Notes: generated by a model from the sequence alone, not told the origin. Shown: positions 1 through 9,183, counted from the stretch's first letter. The stretch: DNA of 64,000 bases from Empedobacter falsenii (GCF_019308355.1 NZ_JAAGKM010000001.1:208738-272737); one strand, 5' to 3'. Program-made: numbers and translations.

Positions 1-762
1 AAGAAAACTATTATAATTCCTCTGCTACTGCTTATACCAATGTGGATTATCTTTTTGTTCCAACAAAACGGATACAATTTAGACAGTTGTTATGGCGTTA
101 TTCCGAGAACTTTCGTAGGATTGAAAGGAATTCTGCTCTCACCTTTATTTCATTCAGGTTGGAAACACATTATCAGTAATACTTTTCCGTTAGCATTTCT
201 TAGCTTTATCGCACTATTGATGTACGATAGATTAGCTTATTATGTTATTTTTTTTGGTTGGATTTTATCAGGAATTATTCTTTGGATGATTGGAAATCCT
301 CCTTTTTTAGATGATAATGTAAGTTGCCATATCGGAGCAAGTTCTATCGTTTATTTATTGGCTTCGTTCATATTTTTCAGTGGAATTATTAGAAAAGAAC
401 GCGGTTTAATGGCGATTTCATTAATCATTATTTTATTATACGGCGGAATGATTTGGGGAATGGTTCCTCAAGAAATTTTACCACAATTAAAAACAGATAC
501 AAGTAGTAATTCTATTTCTTGGGAAGGACATTTAAGTGGATTTATTTCGGGTGCATTTTTTGCTTATTTATTTAGAAATATTGGTCCACAAAAAGAAGTT
601 CCGAAATGGGATCAAGAAAATTATTATGATCCACAAGCCGAGCGTTTATGGGATATTTACCAAGAACAAGAACGTTTGAAAGCAGAATATCTTGAATCTT
701 TGGATGAGAAAGATGATAAAAATATTGAACCAAATTATCAAACAAAAACCCCTGAAAATTAA
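1..762 (+). CDS. Rhomboid-family intramembrane serine protease (5' end outside window)
   Basis: The reading frame is open from the first base and an upstream start is expected, because the first ATG (position 40) lies inside the first hydrophobic segment. Several membrane segments are visible. The rhomboid signature is present: a Gly-Ala-Ser-Ser motif after HI (nucleophile serine) and, later, a Gly-His-Leu-Ser-Gly motif carrying the catalytic histidine. The C-terminal ~60 residues are charged and cytoplasmic-looking. Rhomboids cleave transmembrane substrates in the inner membrane; the substrate here is unknown. The stop codon lies inside a terminator hairpin shared with the convergent ybaB. 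Confidence 0.85.
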   Translation, partial: KKTIIIPLLLLIPMWIIFLFQQNGYNLDSCYGVIPRTFVGLKGILLSPLFHSGWKHIISNTFPLAFLSFIALLMYDRLAYYVIFFGWILSGIILWMIGNPPFLDDNVSCHIGASSIVYLLASFIFFSGIIRKERGLMAISLIIILLYGGMIWGMVPQEILPQLKTDTSSNSISWEGHLSGFISGAFFAYLFRNIGPQKEVPKWDQENYYDPQAERLWDIYQEQERLKAEYLESLDEKDDKNIEPNYQTKTPEN

Positions 763-776
763 TTTTTAGGGGTTTT
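745..776. terminator. Bidirectional intrinsic terminator
   Basis: An AAAAACCCC / GGGGTTTT stem with an AT-rich extension spans the stop codon of the rhomboid gene and faces the end of ybaB. A-rich and T-rich flanks allow it to work on both strands. Confidence 0.75.
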
Positions 777-793
777 ATTTTTTCAAATTCTTC

Positions 794-1114
794 TTAGAAA
801 GGCATTCCAGGAATGTTTGGTAAATTTTCTTGAGCTGTTTTTTTCGCTCTGTCAATTGCTTCTGTTTTTACTTGTTCCAACGCTTTGTTTAACGTCATCA
901 CTAACAAATCTTCAATTTCTTCTTTTTCCATTCCTTCAGCAAGTTCAATATCTTTTATTGTTGCTAATTTAGACATTGTAATTTTTACTTTTCCATCGTT
1001 AGAAGTCGTTGTAAATATTTCTCCATCTAATTCATTTTTCAAATCAGAAAATTTATCTTTAAATGAATTGATTTTTCCCATCATTCCCATGATGTCTCCA
1101 AAATTTCCAAACAT
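794..1114 (-). CDS. YbaB/EbfC family nucleoid-associated protein
   Basis: 106 residues, the usual size for YbaB/EbfC. The N-terminus is rich in Phe, Gly and Met, followed by a long amphipathic helix, a central strand region (TTTSNDGKVKITMS) and a C-terminal helix ending in a Pro/Gly/Met-rich tail (LPNIPGMPF), all as in the family. YbaB proteins form tweezer-shaped dimers that bind DNA. The gene lies 23 bp downstream of obgE on the same strand and is probably cotranscribed with it. Confidence 0.88.
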   Translation of the reverse strand: MFGNFGDIMGMMGKINSFKDKFSDLKNELDGEIFTTTSNDGKVKITMSKLATIKDIELAEGMEKEEIEDLLVMTLNKALEQVKTEAIDRAKKTAQENLPNIPGMPF

Positions 1115-1137
1115 TTGTCTTTATCTTTAATAATTAG

Positions 1138-2124
1138 TTATTCGTGTAGTTTTTTCCACAATAAATCTTTCAATTCTGTGATTCCTTTTCCAGAAACAGA
1201 CGAAATAAATATCGTATCAATATCAGTTGGTAATTGTGCTTTAATCTCAGCTTCCAATTCATCATCTAACATATCTGACTTAGAAATAGCTAAAATTCGT
1301 TCTTTATCTAACAATTCAGGATTGAATTTTTTCAATTCATTCAACAGAATTTCATATTCTTTTTTATAATCTTCTGTATCGGCAGGAATTAAAAATAATA
1401 AGTTAGAATTACGCTCAATATGACGCAAGAAACGATGTCCAAGACCTTTTCCTTCTGCCGCACCTTCGATAATTCCAGGAATATCTGCCATAATAAATGA
1501 CTGATGATTACGGTATTCTACAATTCCCAAGTTAGGTGTTAACGTTGTAAATGCGTAATCTGCAATTTTTGGTTTAGCAGCCGAAACAGCTGATAATAAA
1601 GTAGATTTTCCTGCATTTGGAAAACCAACTAAACCAACATCTGCCAAAATTTTCAACTCCAATGTAACTTGACGCTCGTCACCATCCAAACCTGGCTGTG
1701 CATAACGAGGCGTTTGACGCGTTGCAGAACGGAAATGCCAGTTTCCTAGCCCCCCTTTTCCTCCTTGCGCAATAATTAATTCTTGCCCATTTTCTGTTAC
1801 TTCGCCAATAATATTTCCTTCGTCATCTTTGGCAATTGTTCCGATCGGAACTTCCAAAATAATATCTTCACCGTCAGCACCAGTAGAACGAGATTTACCT
1901 CCACGTCCACCGTTTTGCGCACGGAAATGTCTTTTGAATCGAAATTCTAACAAGGTCCAAAGATTTGAGTTTCCAAGAAGCGTGATATTTCCTCCACGTC
2001 CACCATCTCCACCATCTGGTCCACCTTTGTCAATATATTTTTCGCGATGCAAACTTGCTGAACCCGCACCTCCATGTCCGGCTCTACAATTTATTTTTAC
2101 GTAGTCAACAAAATTTGATTGCAT
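1138..2124 (-). CDS. obgE: GTPase ObgE/CgtA
   Basis: 328 residues. The glycine-rich Obg fold occupies residues 1-158 (many GG pairs). The GTPase domain follows, with the P-loop GFPNAGKST at 167-175, switch region DIPG at 214-217, an SKSD motif in place of NKxD, and SSVSGKG near the end. The protein ends just after the G domain, so the C-terminal OCT domain of some Obg proteins is absent, as in many Bacteroidota. Obg binds the large ribosomal subunit and links GTP/ppGpp levels to ribosome maturation. It is followed by ybaB. Confidence 0.95.
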   Translation of the reverse strand: MQSNFVDYVKINCRAGHGGAGSASLHREKYIDKGGPDGGDGGRGGNITLLGNSNLWTLLEFRFKRHFRAQNGGRGGKSRSTGADGEDIILEVPIGTIAKDDEGNIIGEVTENGQELIIAQGGKGGLGNWHFRSATRQTPRYAQPGLDGDERQVTLELKILADVGLVGFPNAGKSTLLSAVSAAKPKIADYAFTTLTPNLGIVEYRNHQSFIMADIPGIIEGAAEGKGLGHRFLRHIERNSNLLFLIPADTEDYKKEYEILLNELKKFNPELLDKERILAISKSDMLDDELEAEIKAQLPTDIDTIFISSVSGKGITELKDLLWKKLHE

Positions 2125-2148
2125 AATTTTTCTCTTTTAATTAGTCTG

Positions 2149-2156
2149 CAAAAGTA
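2149..2156 (-). promoter_or_regulatory. Predicted obgE promoter -7 box
   Basis: On the minus strand the sequence TACTTTTG matches the Bacteroidota -7 consensus TAnnTTTG, about 25 bp upstream of the obgE start codon. No clear -33 TTG was found. Confidence 0.45.
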
Positions 2157-2333
2157 CAATTTCTAATTTGTTTATTAAAATCTTGTATTATCTATTTTGA
2201 ATGAATAATTTATAATGACTCAGATTTTTATTTATATTTATTCAATTAATTAACACACTATCATGAATACTAAAAAAATTTGTCCGAATATACTGATGAC
2301 TAACTTCTGAAAAAGCAAAAACAAACCAAAACA

Positions 2334-2510
2334 ATGGTAATTACTTTTGGATGTTTGATGTTTTTGATTTCTATCTTCTTGGTATATTCAGCAATAAAAT
2401 CAAAAAATTATGCATTAATTGCCGTTGCTTGCAGAACTTCAACTACTTTGATGCCTTTGGTCATAAGGCTTTCTATGATTAACAAAGAAATAAAATCGCG
2501 CCAAAAATAG
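2334..2510 (+). CDS. Small membrane protein, 58 aa
   Basis: An open frame starts at ATG 2334 and ends with TAG. Residues 1-22 and about 27-46 are hydrophobic, giving one or two membrane segments, and the C-terminus is basic (KEIKSRQK). It ends 10 bp before the next membrane-protein gene on the same strand and may be cotranscribed with it. I do not recognise a family. A fragment of a larger decayed gene is possible; coding status rests on position and composition only. Confidence 0.4.
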   Translation: MVITFGCLMFLISIFLVYSAIKSKNYALIAVACRTSTTLMPLVIRLSMINKEIKSRQK

Positions 2511-2520
2511 ATTCAATAGT

Positions 2521-3114
2521 ATGAATAACGAACATTTACAACGATTACTTCCTTTTGGTTATATTTATTTAGTCTTCATGGGAATTATTAAAGAATCTAT
2601 TTTTTATTATCAATTGGATATTAATATTCTGAAATTTTCGAGCATTATGGATATCTTAATTAGTCCAATAGCCGAAATCACCGCACATCCTTTCTTACTA
2701 ATCTTTTTTATTCTTCTTATTTTTCTACTTTATAGTTTTAAACAGTATTCATTGAAATATCCAGAGAAAAAATTCATTAAGAAATATTACAAGATTAAAG
2801 AAACTGATAACCTCACGAATGAAGAATTCACTAAGAAAATTAATCAAAATTTAATTGGATTCTTTTTTGTTATGCTGATTTGTTTCTTTTTAGGATTTGG
2901 AGTTGGTGGTGGTAATTTTTTATCAAAACGAATAAAAAATGGAGATTTAAAATTCGAAAAATATGGACAGACCTTAACTTTCAATTCTGGTGAGAAAAAA
3001 GAAATTTATTTAGTCAATACGAATAGTCTTTATTATTTTTATGTTGTGAAAGGTCAAAAAACTGTTGAAATTTCTCCAATTAGCACAATACAATCAATCA
3101 CGAAAAATAAGTAA
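2521..3114 (+). CDS. Hypothetical membrane protein, 197 aa
   Basis: No family is recognised. Three hydrophobic segments are visible at about residues 11-31, 57-74 and 111-131, with a basic, Lys-rich loop between the second and third. The third segment ends in a glycine-rich turn (GFGVGGG), followed by a ~65-residue soluble C-terminal region of beta-type composition. It lies downstream of the 58-residue membrane protein and 45 bp before pyrD, but pyrD appears to have its own promoter. A function cannot be inferred. Confidence 0.7.
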   Translation: MNNEHLQRLLPFGYIYLVFMGIIKESIFYYQLDINILKFSSIMDILISPIAEITAHPFLLIFFILLIFLLYSFKQYSLKYPEKKFIKKYYKIKETDNLTNEEFTKKINQNLIGFFFVMLICFFLGFGVGGGNFLSKRIKNGDLKFEKYGQTLTFNSGEKKEIYLVNTNSLYYFYVVKGQKTVEISPISTIQSITKNK

Positions 3115-3147
3115 TCAAAACATATTTTTATAATGAATAGGATTGAT

Positions 3148-3155
3148 TAATTTTG
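3148..3155 (+). promoter_or_regulatory. Predicted pyrD promoter -7 box, start codon 4 nt downstream
   Basis: TAATTTTG matches TAnnTTTG and ends only 4 nt before the pyrD ATG, so transcription would start at or very near the start codon (possible leaderless mRNA). Confidence 0.5.
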
Positions 3156-3159
3156 CAGC

Positions 3160-4191
3160 ATGTACAAACAATTCAAAAACATTTTATTTCAATTACAACC
3201 CGAAGAAGCACATCATTTCGTTACACGAAATCTAAAAAATTATGCTGCATTTCCTGGAGTTGGAAAATTATTAGATAAATTTTATCAATACAATCAACCA
3301 AGTTTAGAACGAGAAGTTTTTGGAATTAAATTCAAAAATCCAATTGGTTTGGCTGCAGGTTTTGATAAAAATGCTGAATATATTGAAGAATTGAACCACT
3401 TCGGATTTGGCTTTATCGAAATTGGAACCGTTACACCAAAACCTCAACCGGGAAATGATGCACCACGTATGTTTCGTTTGATGGAAGATGAGGCGATTAT
3501 TAACCGAATGGGATTTAATAACAAAGGTGTTGATTTTGTTGTTTCGAAAATTAGAGAATTAAAAAATCGTGAAAACTATATCATTGGCGGAAATATTGGT
3601 AAAAACAAATTGACACCAAATGAAGATGCTGTTGACGATTACATCAAATGTTTCAATGCATTGTTTGATTATGTTGATTATTTTGTAGTCAATGTAAGTT
3701 CTCCAAACACACCTGGATTACGCGATTTACAAGAAAAAGAACCTTTATTGTACATTCTTAATTATTTGCAACAATACAATAATCAAAACGAAAAACCGAA
3801 ACCAATTTTACTTAAAATCGCACCAGATTTAACAGATTCTCAATTGGACGATATTATAGATATTGTATTAGAATCTAAAATTGCTGGAGTGATTGCTACA
3901 AATACAACCATTTCAAGAGAAGGATTAAAATCTGATCCAGAAATTGTAAAAGAAACTGGTGGAGTTTCGGGAAAACCACTTAAAAATCGTTCAACAGAAG
4001 TGATTCGTTATCTTTCTGAAAAATCGAACAAAGCATTTCCTATCATTGGAGTTGGCGGAATTCATACAGCCGAAGATGCTAAAGAAAAACTGGAAGCTGG
4101 TGCAAGTTTGTTACAAGTTTATACAGGTTTTATTTATGAAGGTCCTGCTGTTGTAAAAAACATTTGTAAAGGCTTGGTTGAAGGAAAATAG
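3160..4191 (+). CDS. pyrD: Dihydroorotate dehydrogenase (quinone), class 2
   Basis: 343 residues, the usual length of the membrane-associated class 2 enzyme. The N-terminal ~40 residues (LQPEEAHHF motif) form the quinone tunnel extension. FMN barrel motifs follow: [25 protein letters not shown], and [12 protein letters not shown] with the catalytic serine, then IGVGGI and [10 protein letters not shown] near the end. It oxidises dihydroorotate to orotate in pyrimidine synthesis, passing electrons to menaquinone. It is followed by a terminator shared with the convergent adk. Confidence 0.95.
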   Translation: MYKQFKNILFQLQPEEAHHFVTRNLKNYAAFPGVGKLLDKFYQYNQPSLEREVFGIKFKNPIGLAAGFDKNAEYIEELNHFGFGFIEIGTVTPKPQPGNDAPRMFRLMEDEAIINRMGFNNKGVDFVVSKIRELKNRENYIIGGNIGKNKLTPNEDAVDDYIKCFNALFDYVDYFVVNVSSPNTPGLRDLQEKEPLLYILNYLQQYNNQNEKPKPILLKIAPDLTDSQLDDIIDIVLESKIAGVIATNTTISREGLKSDPEIVKETGGVSGKPLKNRSTEVIRYLSEKSNKAFPIIGVGGIHTAEDAKEKLEAGASLLQVYTGFIYEGPAVVKNICKGLVEGK

Positions 4192-4196
4192 AAAAG

Positions 4197-4247
4197 TCAT
4201 TCTGATGTCGGTTCTTCATTTCACAAAAAGCTACATTCAGAAATGAT
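4197..4247. repeat. REP-like imperfect palindrome
   Basis: The sequence starts GTCATTCTGA and ends with CTACATTCAGAAATGA, forming an imperfect inverted repeat. A related fragment (TCATTCTGAATGTAGC) occurs at 16351-16366. This resembles the short intergenic palindromes dispersed in flavobacterial genomes. Confidence 0.45.
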
Positions 4248-4253
4248 AATAAT

Positions 4254-4288
4254 AAAAAAATGCTCCTTTAATTAAAAGGAGCATTTTT
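4254..4288. terminator. Bidirectional terminator between pyrD and adk
   Basis: Stem ATGCTCCTTTA / AAAAGGAGCAT flanked by A7 on one side and T5 on the other, placed between convergent genes. Confidence 0.85.
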
Positions 4289-4309
4289 AGTATTATGTAA
4301 AAGTTGTTC

Positions 4310-4888
4310 TTATAAAACTTCTTTAATTGCTGCGTTCAATTTTTCGGTAATATCTTCAATAGAACCTACTCCATCAATCTCAACCCATTTTCCTTGCGCT
4401 TTGTAGTGTTCTGCTACAATTGCAGTTTTCTCGTAATATTCTGTAATACGATCACGGATAATTTTTTCGTCCACATCATCAGCACGACCAGAAGTTTTTC
4501 CGCGTTCTAATAAACGTTGAACCAAAATTTCGTCATCCACAACTAATGCTAATGTAATCGAAACTTCGCTTTCGTATTTATCTGCTAAGATTTTATCTAA
4601 AGCTTCTGCTTGAGATGTTGTACGTGGATATCCATCAAAAATGTATCCTTGCGCATTTGGATTGTTATCTAAATGATCAACCAACATATTTGTTGTTACC
4701 TCATCTGGAACTAATTGTCCCTTGTCCATGTAAGATTTCACAAGAGCGCCTAATTCTGTTTCATTTTTAAGGTTGAAACGAAATAAGTCTCCAGTAGAAA
4801 TTTGAGGAGTTTGGTACTTTTCTTCTAAAAATTTAGCTTGTGTTCCTTTACCACTGCCAGGAGGTCCGAACAATACAATGTTTAGCAT
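4310..4888 (-). CDS. adk: Adenylate kinase
   Basis: 192 residues. The P-loop GPPGSGKGTQ lies at residues 8-17, followed by STGDLFR and the FDGYPRTTSQAEAL segment that binds AMP. The LID is the short form (ERGKTSGRADDV) without the zinc-binding insertion, as usual in Bacteroidota. The enzyme interconverts ATP, AMP and ADP. It lies 6 bp downstream of hpt, so the two purine genes form an operon. Confidence 0.96.
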   Translation of the reverse strand: MLNIVLFGPPGSGKGTQAKFLEEKYQTPQISTGDLFRFNLKNETELGALVKSYMDKGQLVPDEVTTNMLVDHLDNNPNAQGYIFDGYPRTTSQAEALDKILADKYESEVSITLALVVDDEILVQRLLERGKTSGRADDVDEKIIRDRITEYYEKTAIVAEHYKAQGKWVEIDGVGSIEDITEKLNAAIKEVL

Positions 4889-4894
4889 TTTGTT

Positions 4895-5431
4895 TTAATG
4901 TTTTATTTGATAAATATCTGGTAAATTTCTTCCTAATCCGTCAAAATCTAATCCATAACCTACTACAAATTTATCAGGAATAGAAATTCCTACTAAATCT
5001 ACTTTTAAATCTTTTTTGTAAGCATCTGGCTTAAATAATAAAGTTGCTACTTTTAATGATTTTACCTTTTTCTCTTTCAAGATTCGGTGCAACTCTACTA
5101 ACGTATTACCTGTATCTACAATATCTTCTAAAATAATTACGTGACGTCCTTCAACATTCATCGGAATATCCATCTCAATAGTAATTTTCCCTGTTGATTC
5201 TGTTCCTTCGTAAGATTTTAATTTCAAGAACGAAATCTCACATTCTCCTTGATATTGTTTTAAGAAATCGCTGAAGAACATTACAACTCCGTTTAATACA
5301 CCAACAAAAATCGGTCTTTCGTCTTTGTATTCTTCGTAAACTTCGTTTGCCATATTTTTGATGGCGTGTTCTATTTCTTCAAAAGCGATGTACGGAATAA
5401 ATTTTTTACCGTGAATTTCTATTTCTTTCAT
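4895..5431 (-). CDS. hpt: Hypoxanthine phosphoribosyltransferase
   Basis: 178 residues. The PRPP-binding loop is visible as VIILEDIVDTGNTL, preceded by the PIFVGVLNGVVMF segment and followed by KPDAYKKDLKVDLVGISIPDKFVVGYGLDF, the base-recognition region with the conserved lysine and aromatic contacts. It salvages hypoxanthine (and guanine) to nucleotides. It is transcribed just ahead of adk. A TATATTTG box on the minus strand lies 14 bp upstream. Confidence 0.94.
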   Translation of the reverse strand: MKEIEIHGKKFIPYIAFEEIEHAIKNMANEVYEEYKDERPIFVGVLNGVVMFFSDFLKQYQGECEISFLKLKSYEGTESTGKITIEMDIPMNVEGRHVIILEDIVDTGNTLVELHRILKEKKVKSLKVATLLFKPDAYKKDLKVDLVGISIPDKFVVGYGLDFDGLGRNLPDIYQIKH

Positions 5432-5444
5432 TGTTTGAGATATT

Positions 5445-5452
5445 CAAATATA
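5445..5452 (-). promoter_or_regulatory. Predicted hpt-adk promoter -7 box
   Basis: Minus-strand TATATTTG, a full match to TAnnTTTG, 13 nt upstream of the hpt start codon. No clear -33 element. Confidence 0.5.
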
Positions 5453-5491
5453 TACTTTTTTTGATAAAGTTTAAAACATTTATCTATTTTA

Positions 5492-6853
5492 TTAGATTGT
5501 CATTGAGAAAATGCGTGTTTCTGGCTCGTTATCTATCATTCTCTTATCGAATGTCATACACACATTTCGAACGTATGGACGTCCTTCTTCTTTTACGATC
5601 AAACCATTTTCTACAAATTCAATCAAATTATCGTCAACCATATCTTGTAACATAGTTTTGATACGATCTACATCATCAAATTTCATGTTATCATCAGCCC
5701 AAGAAGTTTCTAAATTACACATTAAATTTAGAATATGACGACGCATAATCAAATCTTCTTCTGATAATATATGTCCTTTGAAAACGGATAATTCTCCGTT
5801 ATTGATTGATTTTTCGTACTCTTCTACTGTCTTCTCGTTTTGTGCAAAACTATACCAAGAATCACTGATAGAAGAAACTCCTAAACCAACCATTAATTGT
5901 GTTTTCGAAGAAGAATATCCCATAAAATTACGATGTAATGTATGGTTTTTCATCGATTGATACATCGAATCTTGTTCTAAGGCAAAATGATCCATTCCAA
6001 CTTCGAAATAGTTCATTTCCTCGAACATTTTCTTTCCTTCTTCATATAATGCACGTTTCAATTCTGGTGAAGGCAAATCATCGTCCTGAAAACCACGTTG
6101 TCCAACACCTTTTATCCACGGCACATGCGCATAACTGTAAAACGAAATACGATCTGGATTTAATTCTTTTGTCAAATTAATAGTTTCCATCATTCCTTCC
6201 ATTGTTTGATGTGGAAGACCAAAAATCAAATCGTGAGAGATCGATGTAAAACCAATTTCGCGCGCTTCTTCTGTTGCTCTTTTCACATTCTCGAAAGGTT
6301 GAATACGATTAATCGCTTCCTGAACTTTCAGATCATAATCTTGTACACCATACGAAATACGTCTAAAACCTAAATCGTATAAGGCTTGTAAATGCTCTTT
6401 TGTTGTGTTATTTGGATGACCTTCTAAACTAAATTCGTGTCCTTCAGCTACATCCGAATATTCAAAAATACCATCAATTAATTTCTTCAAATTTTCTGGA
6501 GAAAAAAACGTTGGTGTTCCTCCTCCTAAATGAATTTCTTTAATTTTTGGTCGAGATGAAAATAAATCCACATATAATCTCCATTCTTTCAAAACTGTAT
6601 CAATATACGGAACTTCTACCGAATGTTGTTTCGTAATACGTTTGTTACATGCACAAAACGTACACAACGACTCGCAATAAGGTAAATGAATATAAATTGA
6701 TATTCCTTCTTCTACATTACTTTCATCGAAAGATCGTTGAAAAGTTTCAATCCAACCTTGTTTAGTAAAATCATCATTGTCCCAAAACGGAACAGTTGGA
6801 TAACTTGTGTAACGAGGTCCTGGAATATTATATTTCTGAATTAAATTATCCAT
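5492..6853 (-). CDS. hemN: Oxygen-independent coproporphyrinogen III oxidase (radical SAM)
   Basis: 453 residues, the normal HemN length. The radical SAM cluster motif CxxxCxxC is at Cys60, Cys64 and Cys67, followed by an extra Cys69 (CAC) as in true HemN. Further hallmarks are the N-terminal PRYTSYPTVPFW, HLGGGTPTFF, and the C-terminal HemN domain. It decarboxylates coproporphyrinogen III to protoporphyrinogen IX without oxygen, for heme synthesis. A hairpin precedes it, separating it from kdsA on the same strand. Confidence 0.95.
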   Translation of the reverse strand: MDNLIQKYNIPGPRYTSYPTVPFWDNDDFTKQGWIETFQRSFDESNVEEGISIYIHLPYCESLCTFCACNKRITKQHSVEVPYIDTVLKEWRLYVDLFSSRPKIKEIHLGGGTPTFFSPENLKKLIDGIFEYSDVAEGHEFSLEGHPNNTTKEHLQALYDLGFRRISYGVQDYDLKVQEAINRIQPFENVKRATEEAREIGFTSISHDLIFGLPHQTMEGMMETINLTKELNPDRISFYSYAHVPWIKGVGQRGFQDDDLPSPELKRALYEEGKKMFEEMNYFEVGMDHFALEQDSMYQSMKNHTLHRNFMGYSSSKTQLMVGLGVSSISDSWYSFAQNEKTVEEYEKSINNGELSVFKGHILSEEDLIMRRHILNLMCNLETSWADDNMKFDDVDRIKTMLQDMVDDNLIEFVENGLIVKEEGRPYVRNVCMTFDKRMIDNEPETRIFSMTI

Positions 6854-6870
6854 TATCTAAAAAAATTAAA

Positions 6871-6897
6871 AATACTTAATCAACTTGACTAAGTATT
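6871..6897 (-). terminator. Terminator-like 27-nt palindrome between kdsA and hemN
   Basis: AATACTTAATCAA and TTGACTAAGTATT form 13-bp arms around a single base with one mismatch. On the minus strand it is followed by T-rich sequence, fitting a kdsA terminator. Because it contains TTGA/TCAA half-sites just upstream of the anaerobic heme gene, an operator role is an alternative. Confidence 0.55.
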
Positions 6898-6926
6898 ATT
6901 TAATAAATTTTCTTTAAAAATTATTT

Positions 6927-7736
6927 TTATAGAATTGCCTGACGAACTCTAACTAATTTAGTTAATAAGTCTTCTAACAAATCTAATTGTAACATGTTTG
7001 CACCGTCACTTTTTGCATTTTTAGGATCTGGATGCGTTTCGATAAAAATACCATCAGCACCAACAGCAATTCCAGCTTTAGCAATCGTTTCGATTAATTC
7101 TGGCTTTCCTCCTGTTACACCTGAAGCCTGATTTGGTTGTTGTAAAGAATGTGTGATATCTAAAATAACTGGTGCATAATTTTGCATCACAGGAATTCCA
7201 CGATAATCTACCACTAAATCTCCGTAACCTAACATTGTTCCACGCTCGATAATTGCTACATTATTATTACCAGAATCTGTTACTTTTTCTACAGGAAATT
7301 TCATTGCTTCTGGCGAAAGAAATTGACCTTTTTTCAACGTAACATGTTTTCCAGTTTGTGCAGCTGCAACCACTAAATCGGTTTGACGAACCAAGAAAGC
7401 AGGAATTTGTAGCACATCTACATAAGCCGCCGCCATTTCTGCATGAAAAGGTTCGTGAATATCTGTAGTTGTTGGAACATCAAAAGTTTCTCCAACTTTT
7501 TGAATAATTTTCAATGCTTTTTCATCTCCAATCCCTGTAAAACTATCAATACGAGAACGATTTGCTTTTTTGAAAGATCCTTTAAAAACATAAGGAATCT
7601 CTAATTTATCAGTAATTGTTACTACTTTTTCAGCAATTCTCAAAGCCATATCTTCACTTTCGATGGCACATGGACCAGCAAGTAAAAAGAAGTTTGGCGA
7701 ATCTTTGTGTTTTATCTTTGATAAAGTTTCTATCAT
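6927..7736 (-). CDS. kdsA: 3-deoxy-8-phosphooctulonate synthase
   Basis: 269 residues. Motifs of KDO-8-P synthase are present: FFLLAGPCAIES at the start, FKGSFKKANRSR, TTDIHEP, QIPAFLVRQTDL, KKGQFLSP, ERGTMLGYGDLVVDYRG, DITHSLQQPN and FIETHPDPKNAKSDGANM. It condenses phosphoenolpyruvate with arabinose-5-phosphate for the KDO of lipopolysaccharide, in the cytoplasm. A TAAATTTG box ends 4 nt before the ATG, so the mRNA may have little or no leader. Confidence 0.96.
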   Translation of the reverse strand: MIETLSKIKHKDSPNFFLLAGPCAIESEDMALRIAEKVVTITDKLEIPYVFKGSFKKANRSRIDSFTGIGDEKALKIIQKVGETFDVPTTTDIHEPFHAEMAAAYVDVLQIPAFLVRQTDLVVAAAQTGKHVTLKKGQFLSPEAMKFPVEKVTDSGNNNVAIIERGTMLGYGDLVVDYRGIPVMQNYAPVILDITHSLQQPNQASGVTGGKPELIETIAKAGIAVGADGIFIETHPDPKNAKSDGANMLQLDLLEDLLTKLVRVRQAIL

Positions 7737-7740
7737 TGTG

Positions 7741-7748
7741 CAAATTTA
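7741..7748 (-). promoter_or_regulatory. Predicted kdsA promoter -7 box, start codon 4 nt downstream
   Basis: Minus-strand TAAATTTG fits TAnnTTTG; only four bases separate it from the kdsA ATG, the same spacing as at pyrD. Confidence 0.5.
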
Positions 7749-7812
7749 CACAAAGTTATCGACTTATTTTTCATAATTTTGCCTATACTTTATCATTCTT
7801 ATTTATCGTTTT

Positions 7813-8046
7813 ATGGATTTTTTATCTAACATTGGTATAGCTGATATTTTTGGCTATCTTGCTTCAGTCTTTATTGTACTAGCATTCTTTTTTTCGAAGA
7901 TTACAATTATCCACATTATCAATGCAATTGGTTGTGTATGTTTTGTAATTTATGCTGCTATGATCGAGGCTTGGCCAGTCCTTATTCCAAATGCGATTTT
8001 ATTTTTAGTTCAGGCGTATTATATCATCTTCAAACCTGGAAAATAA
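7813..8046 (+). CDS. Small YgjV-like inner membrane protein, 77 aa
   Basis: Three hydrophobic segments fill most of the protein. The pattern (GYLASVFIVLAFFFSK, then INAIGCVCFVIYAAMIEAWPVLIPNAILFLVQAYY) resembles short bacterial inner membrane proteins of the YgjV/CBU_0592 type; the Trp-Pro in the third segment is typical. Function is unknown. It is divergent from kdsA and 18 bp upstream of a glycosyltransferase that starts with TTG, suggesting cotranscription. A TAATTTTG box sits at 7774-7781. Confidence 0.7.
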   Translation: MDFLSNIGIADIFGYLASVFIVLAFFFSKITIIHIINAIGCVCFVIYAAMIEAWPVLIPNAILFLVQAYYIIFKPGK

Positions 8047-8064
8047 TCTTCAAAAACCATAAAA

Positions 8065-9183
8065 TTGAAAATCCTATCTGCTGTACTAAATAATATTGAA
8101 ACGGATCAAAGATTAGATAAAGTTTGCCATTCTTTGTTAAAATTTGGATACGATGTAGAATTGATTGGCGCGACTATAAACGGTAGACCGAAATTGAATA
8201 AACCGTACAAGACATTTTTGATGGAACAAAAGAATCAATCAACAATGAAAAAGTATGCTGAATTCAATTACAAATTATTTTTCACTTTGCTTAAAAAAGC
8301 GGATAAACAAACTATTTTACTAGCGAATGATTTAGATAGCTTACTTCCTTTTTATTTGGTAAGTAAAATCAAAAAAATTCCTTTAGTTTTTGATAGTCAC
8401 GAAATTTATTCAGAATTTCCATCATTACACAATCGTCCTAAAACAAAAAAAGTTTGGAAAACTTTAGAACGTTCTCTTGTTCCAAAAATCAAGTATTTTT
8501 ATACCGTAAGTGATGGATATGCCAATTGGTTTCGCAAGGAATATGGTGCTAATCCGGCTGTGATTAGAAATGTTCCCAACCGAACAAAACTTAACGATAA
8601 ACAAGATTTAATTTTCTTTCGCTTACCCGAAAATCCAACAAACGATAAAATATTATTGTATCAAGGCGCAATTAACATGAGTCGAGGAATTGACAGAATG
8701 ATTAAAGCCTTCAAATACATTGATAATTGTCAATTTTGGATTGCTGGCGAAGGGCCTAAAAAAACTGAATACGAACAATTGGTAAAAGATTTAGACTTAA
8801 CTAATCGCATTCATTTTTTAGGAAATATTCCCCCAAAAACTTTAAAAACTATAACACCTTTAGCTGATGTAGGAATGAGTATGGAAGAAGATTTAGGATT
8901 AAGCTATCGGTACGCTCTACCGAATAAATTATTTGACTTTATTCAAGCTAGAGTACCAATTTTAGCAACAAATTTACCAGAAATAAAAAAAATGGTCGAA
9001 GAGTATAAAGTTGGAAAAGTGATTGACAATCACGAACCAAAACATTTGGCTGAAAAACTACAAGAAATCTTAAACGAAGGAAAAAGAAGTTACCAAGAAG
9101 ACCTTGCAAATGCTGCAAATGAACTTTGTTGGGAAAATGAAGAATTGAAATTGAAGGAGATTTTTGAAAAAATAAAAAAGTAG
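8065..9183 (+). CDS. Group 1 glycosyltransferase (GT-B fold), TTG start
   Basis: About 372 residues. The start is TTG, followed by KILSAVLNN, a typical first strand of a GT-B enzyme; no better ATG lies upstream. The C-terminal donor domain shows QGAINMSRGIDRMIKAF, FWIAGEGP, RIHFLGNIPPKTL and ALPNKLFDFIQARVPILATNLPEIKKMV, with the conserved Glu that binds the nucleotide-sugar. It probably adds a sugar to a surface polysaccharide or lipid-linked glycan; the substrate cannot be told. A second glycosyltransferase and a 2OG-oxygenase are convergent with it. Confidence 0.85.
   Translation: MKILSAVLNNIETDQRLDKVCHSLLKFGYDVELIGATINGRPKLNKPYKTFLMEQKNQSTMKKYAEFNYKLFFTLLKKADKQTILLANDLDSLLPFYLVSKIKKIPLVFDSHEIYSEFPSLHNRPKTKKVWKTLERSLVPKIKYFYTVSDGYANWFRKEYGANPAVIRNVPNRTKLNDKQDLIFFRLPENPTNDKILLYQGAINMSRGIDRMIKAFKYIDNCQFWIAGEGPKKTEYEQLVKDLDLTNRIHFLGNIPPKTLKTITPLADVGMSMEEDLGLSYRYALPNKLFDFIQARVPILATNLPEIKKMVEEYKVGKVIDNHEPKHLAEKLQEILNEGKRSYQEDLANAANELCWENEELKLKEIFEKIKK

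Noticed and set aside
1138..1300. Truncated ObgE (no OCT domain)
   Set aside because: Many Bacteroidota Obg proteins end after the G domain, and the 3' end is followed normally by ybaB.
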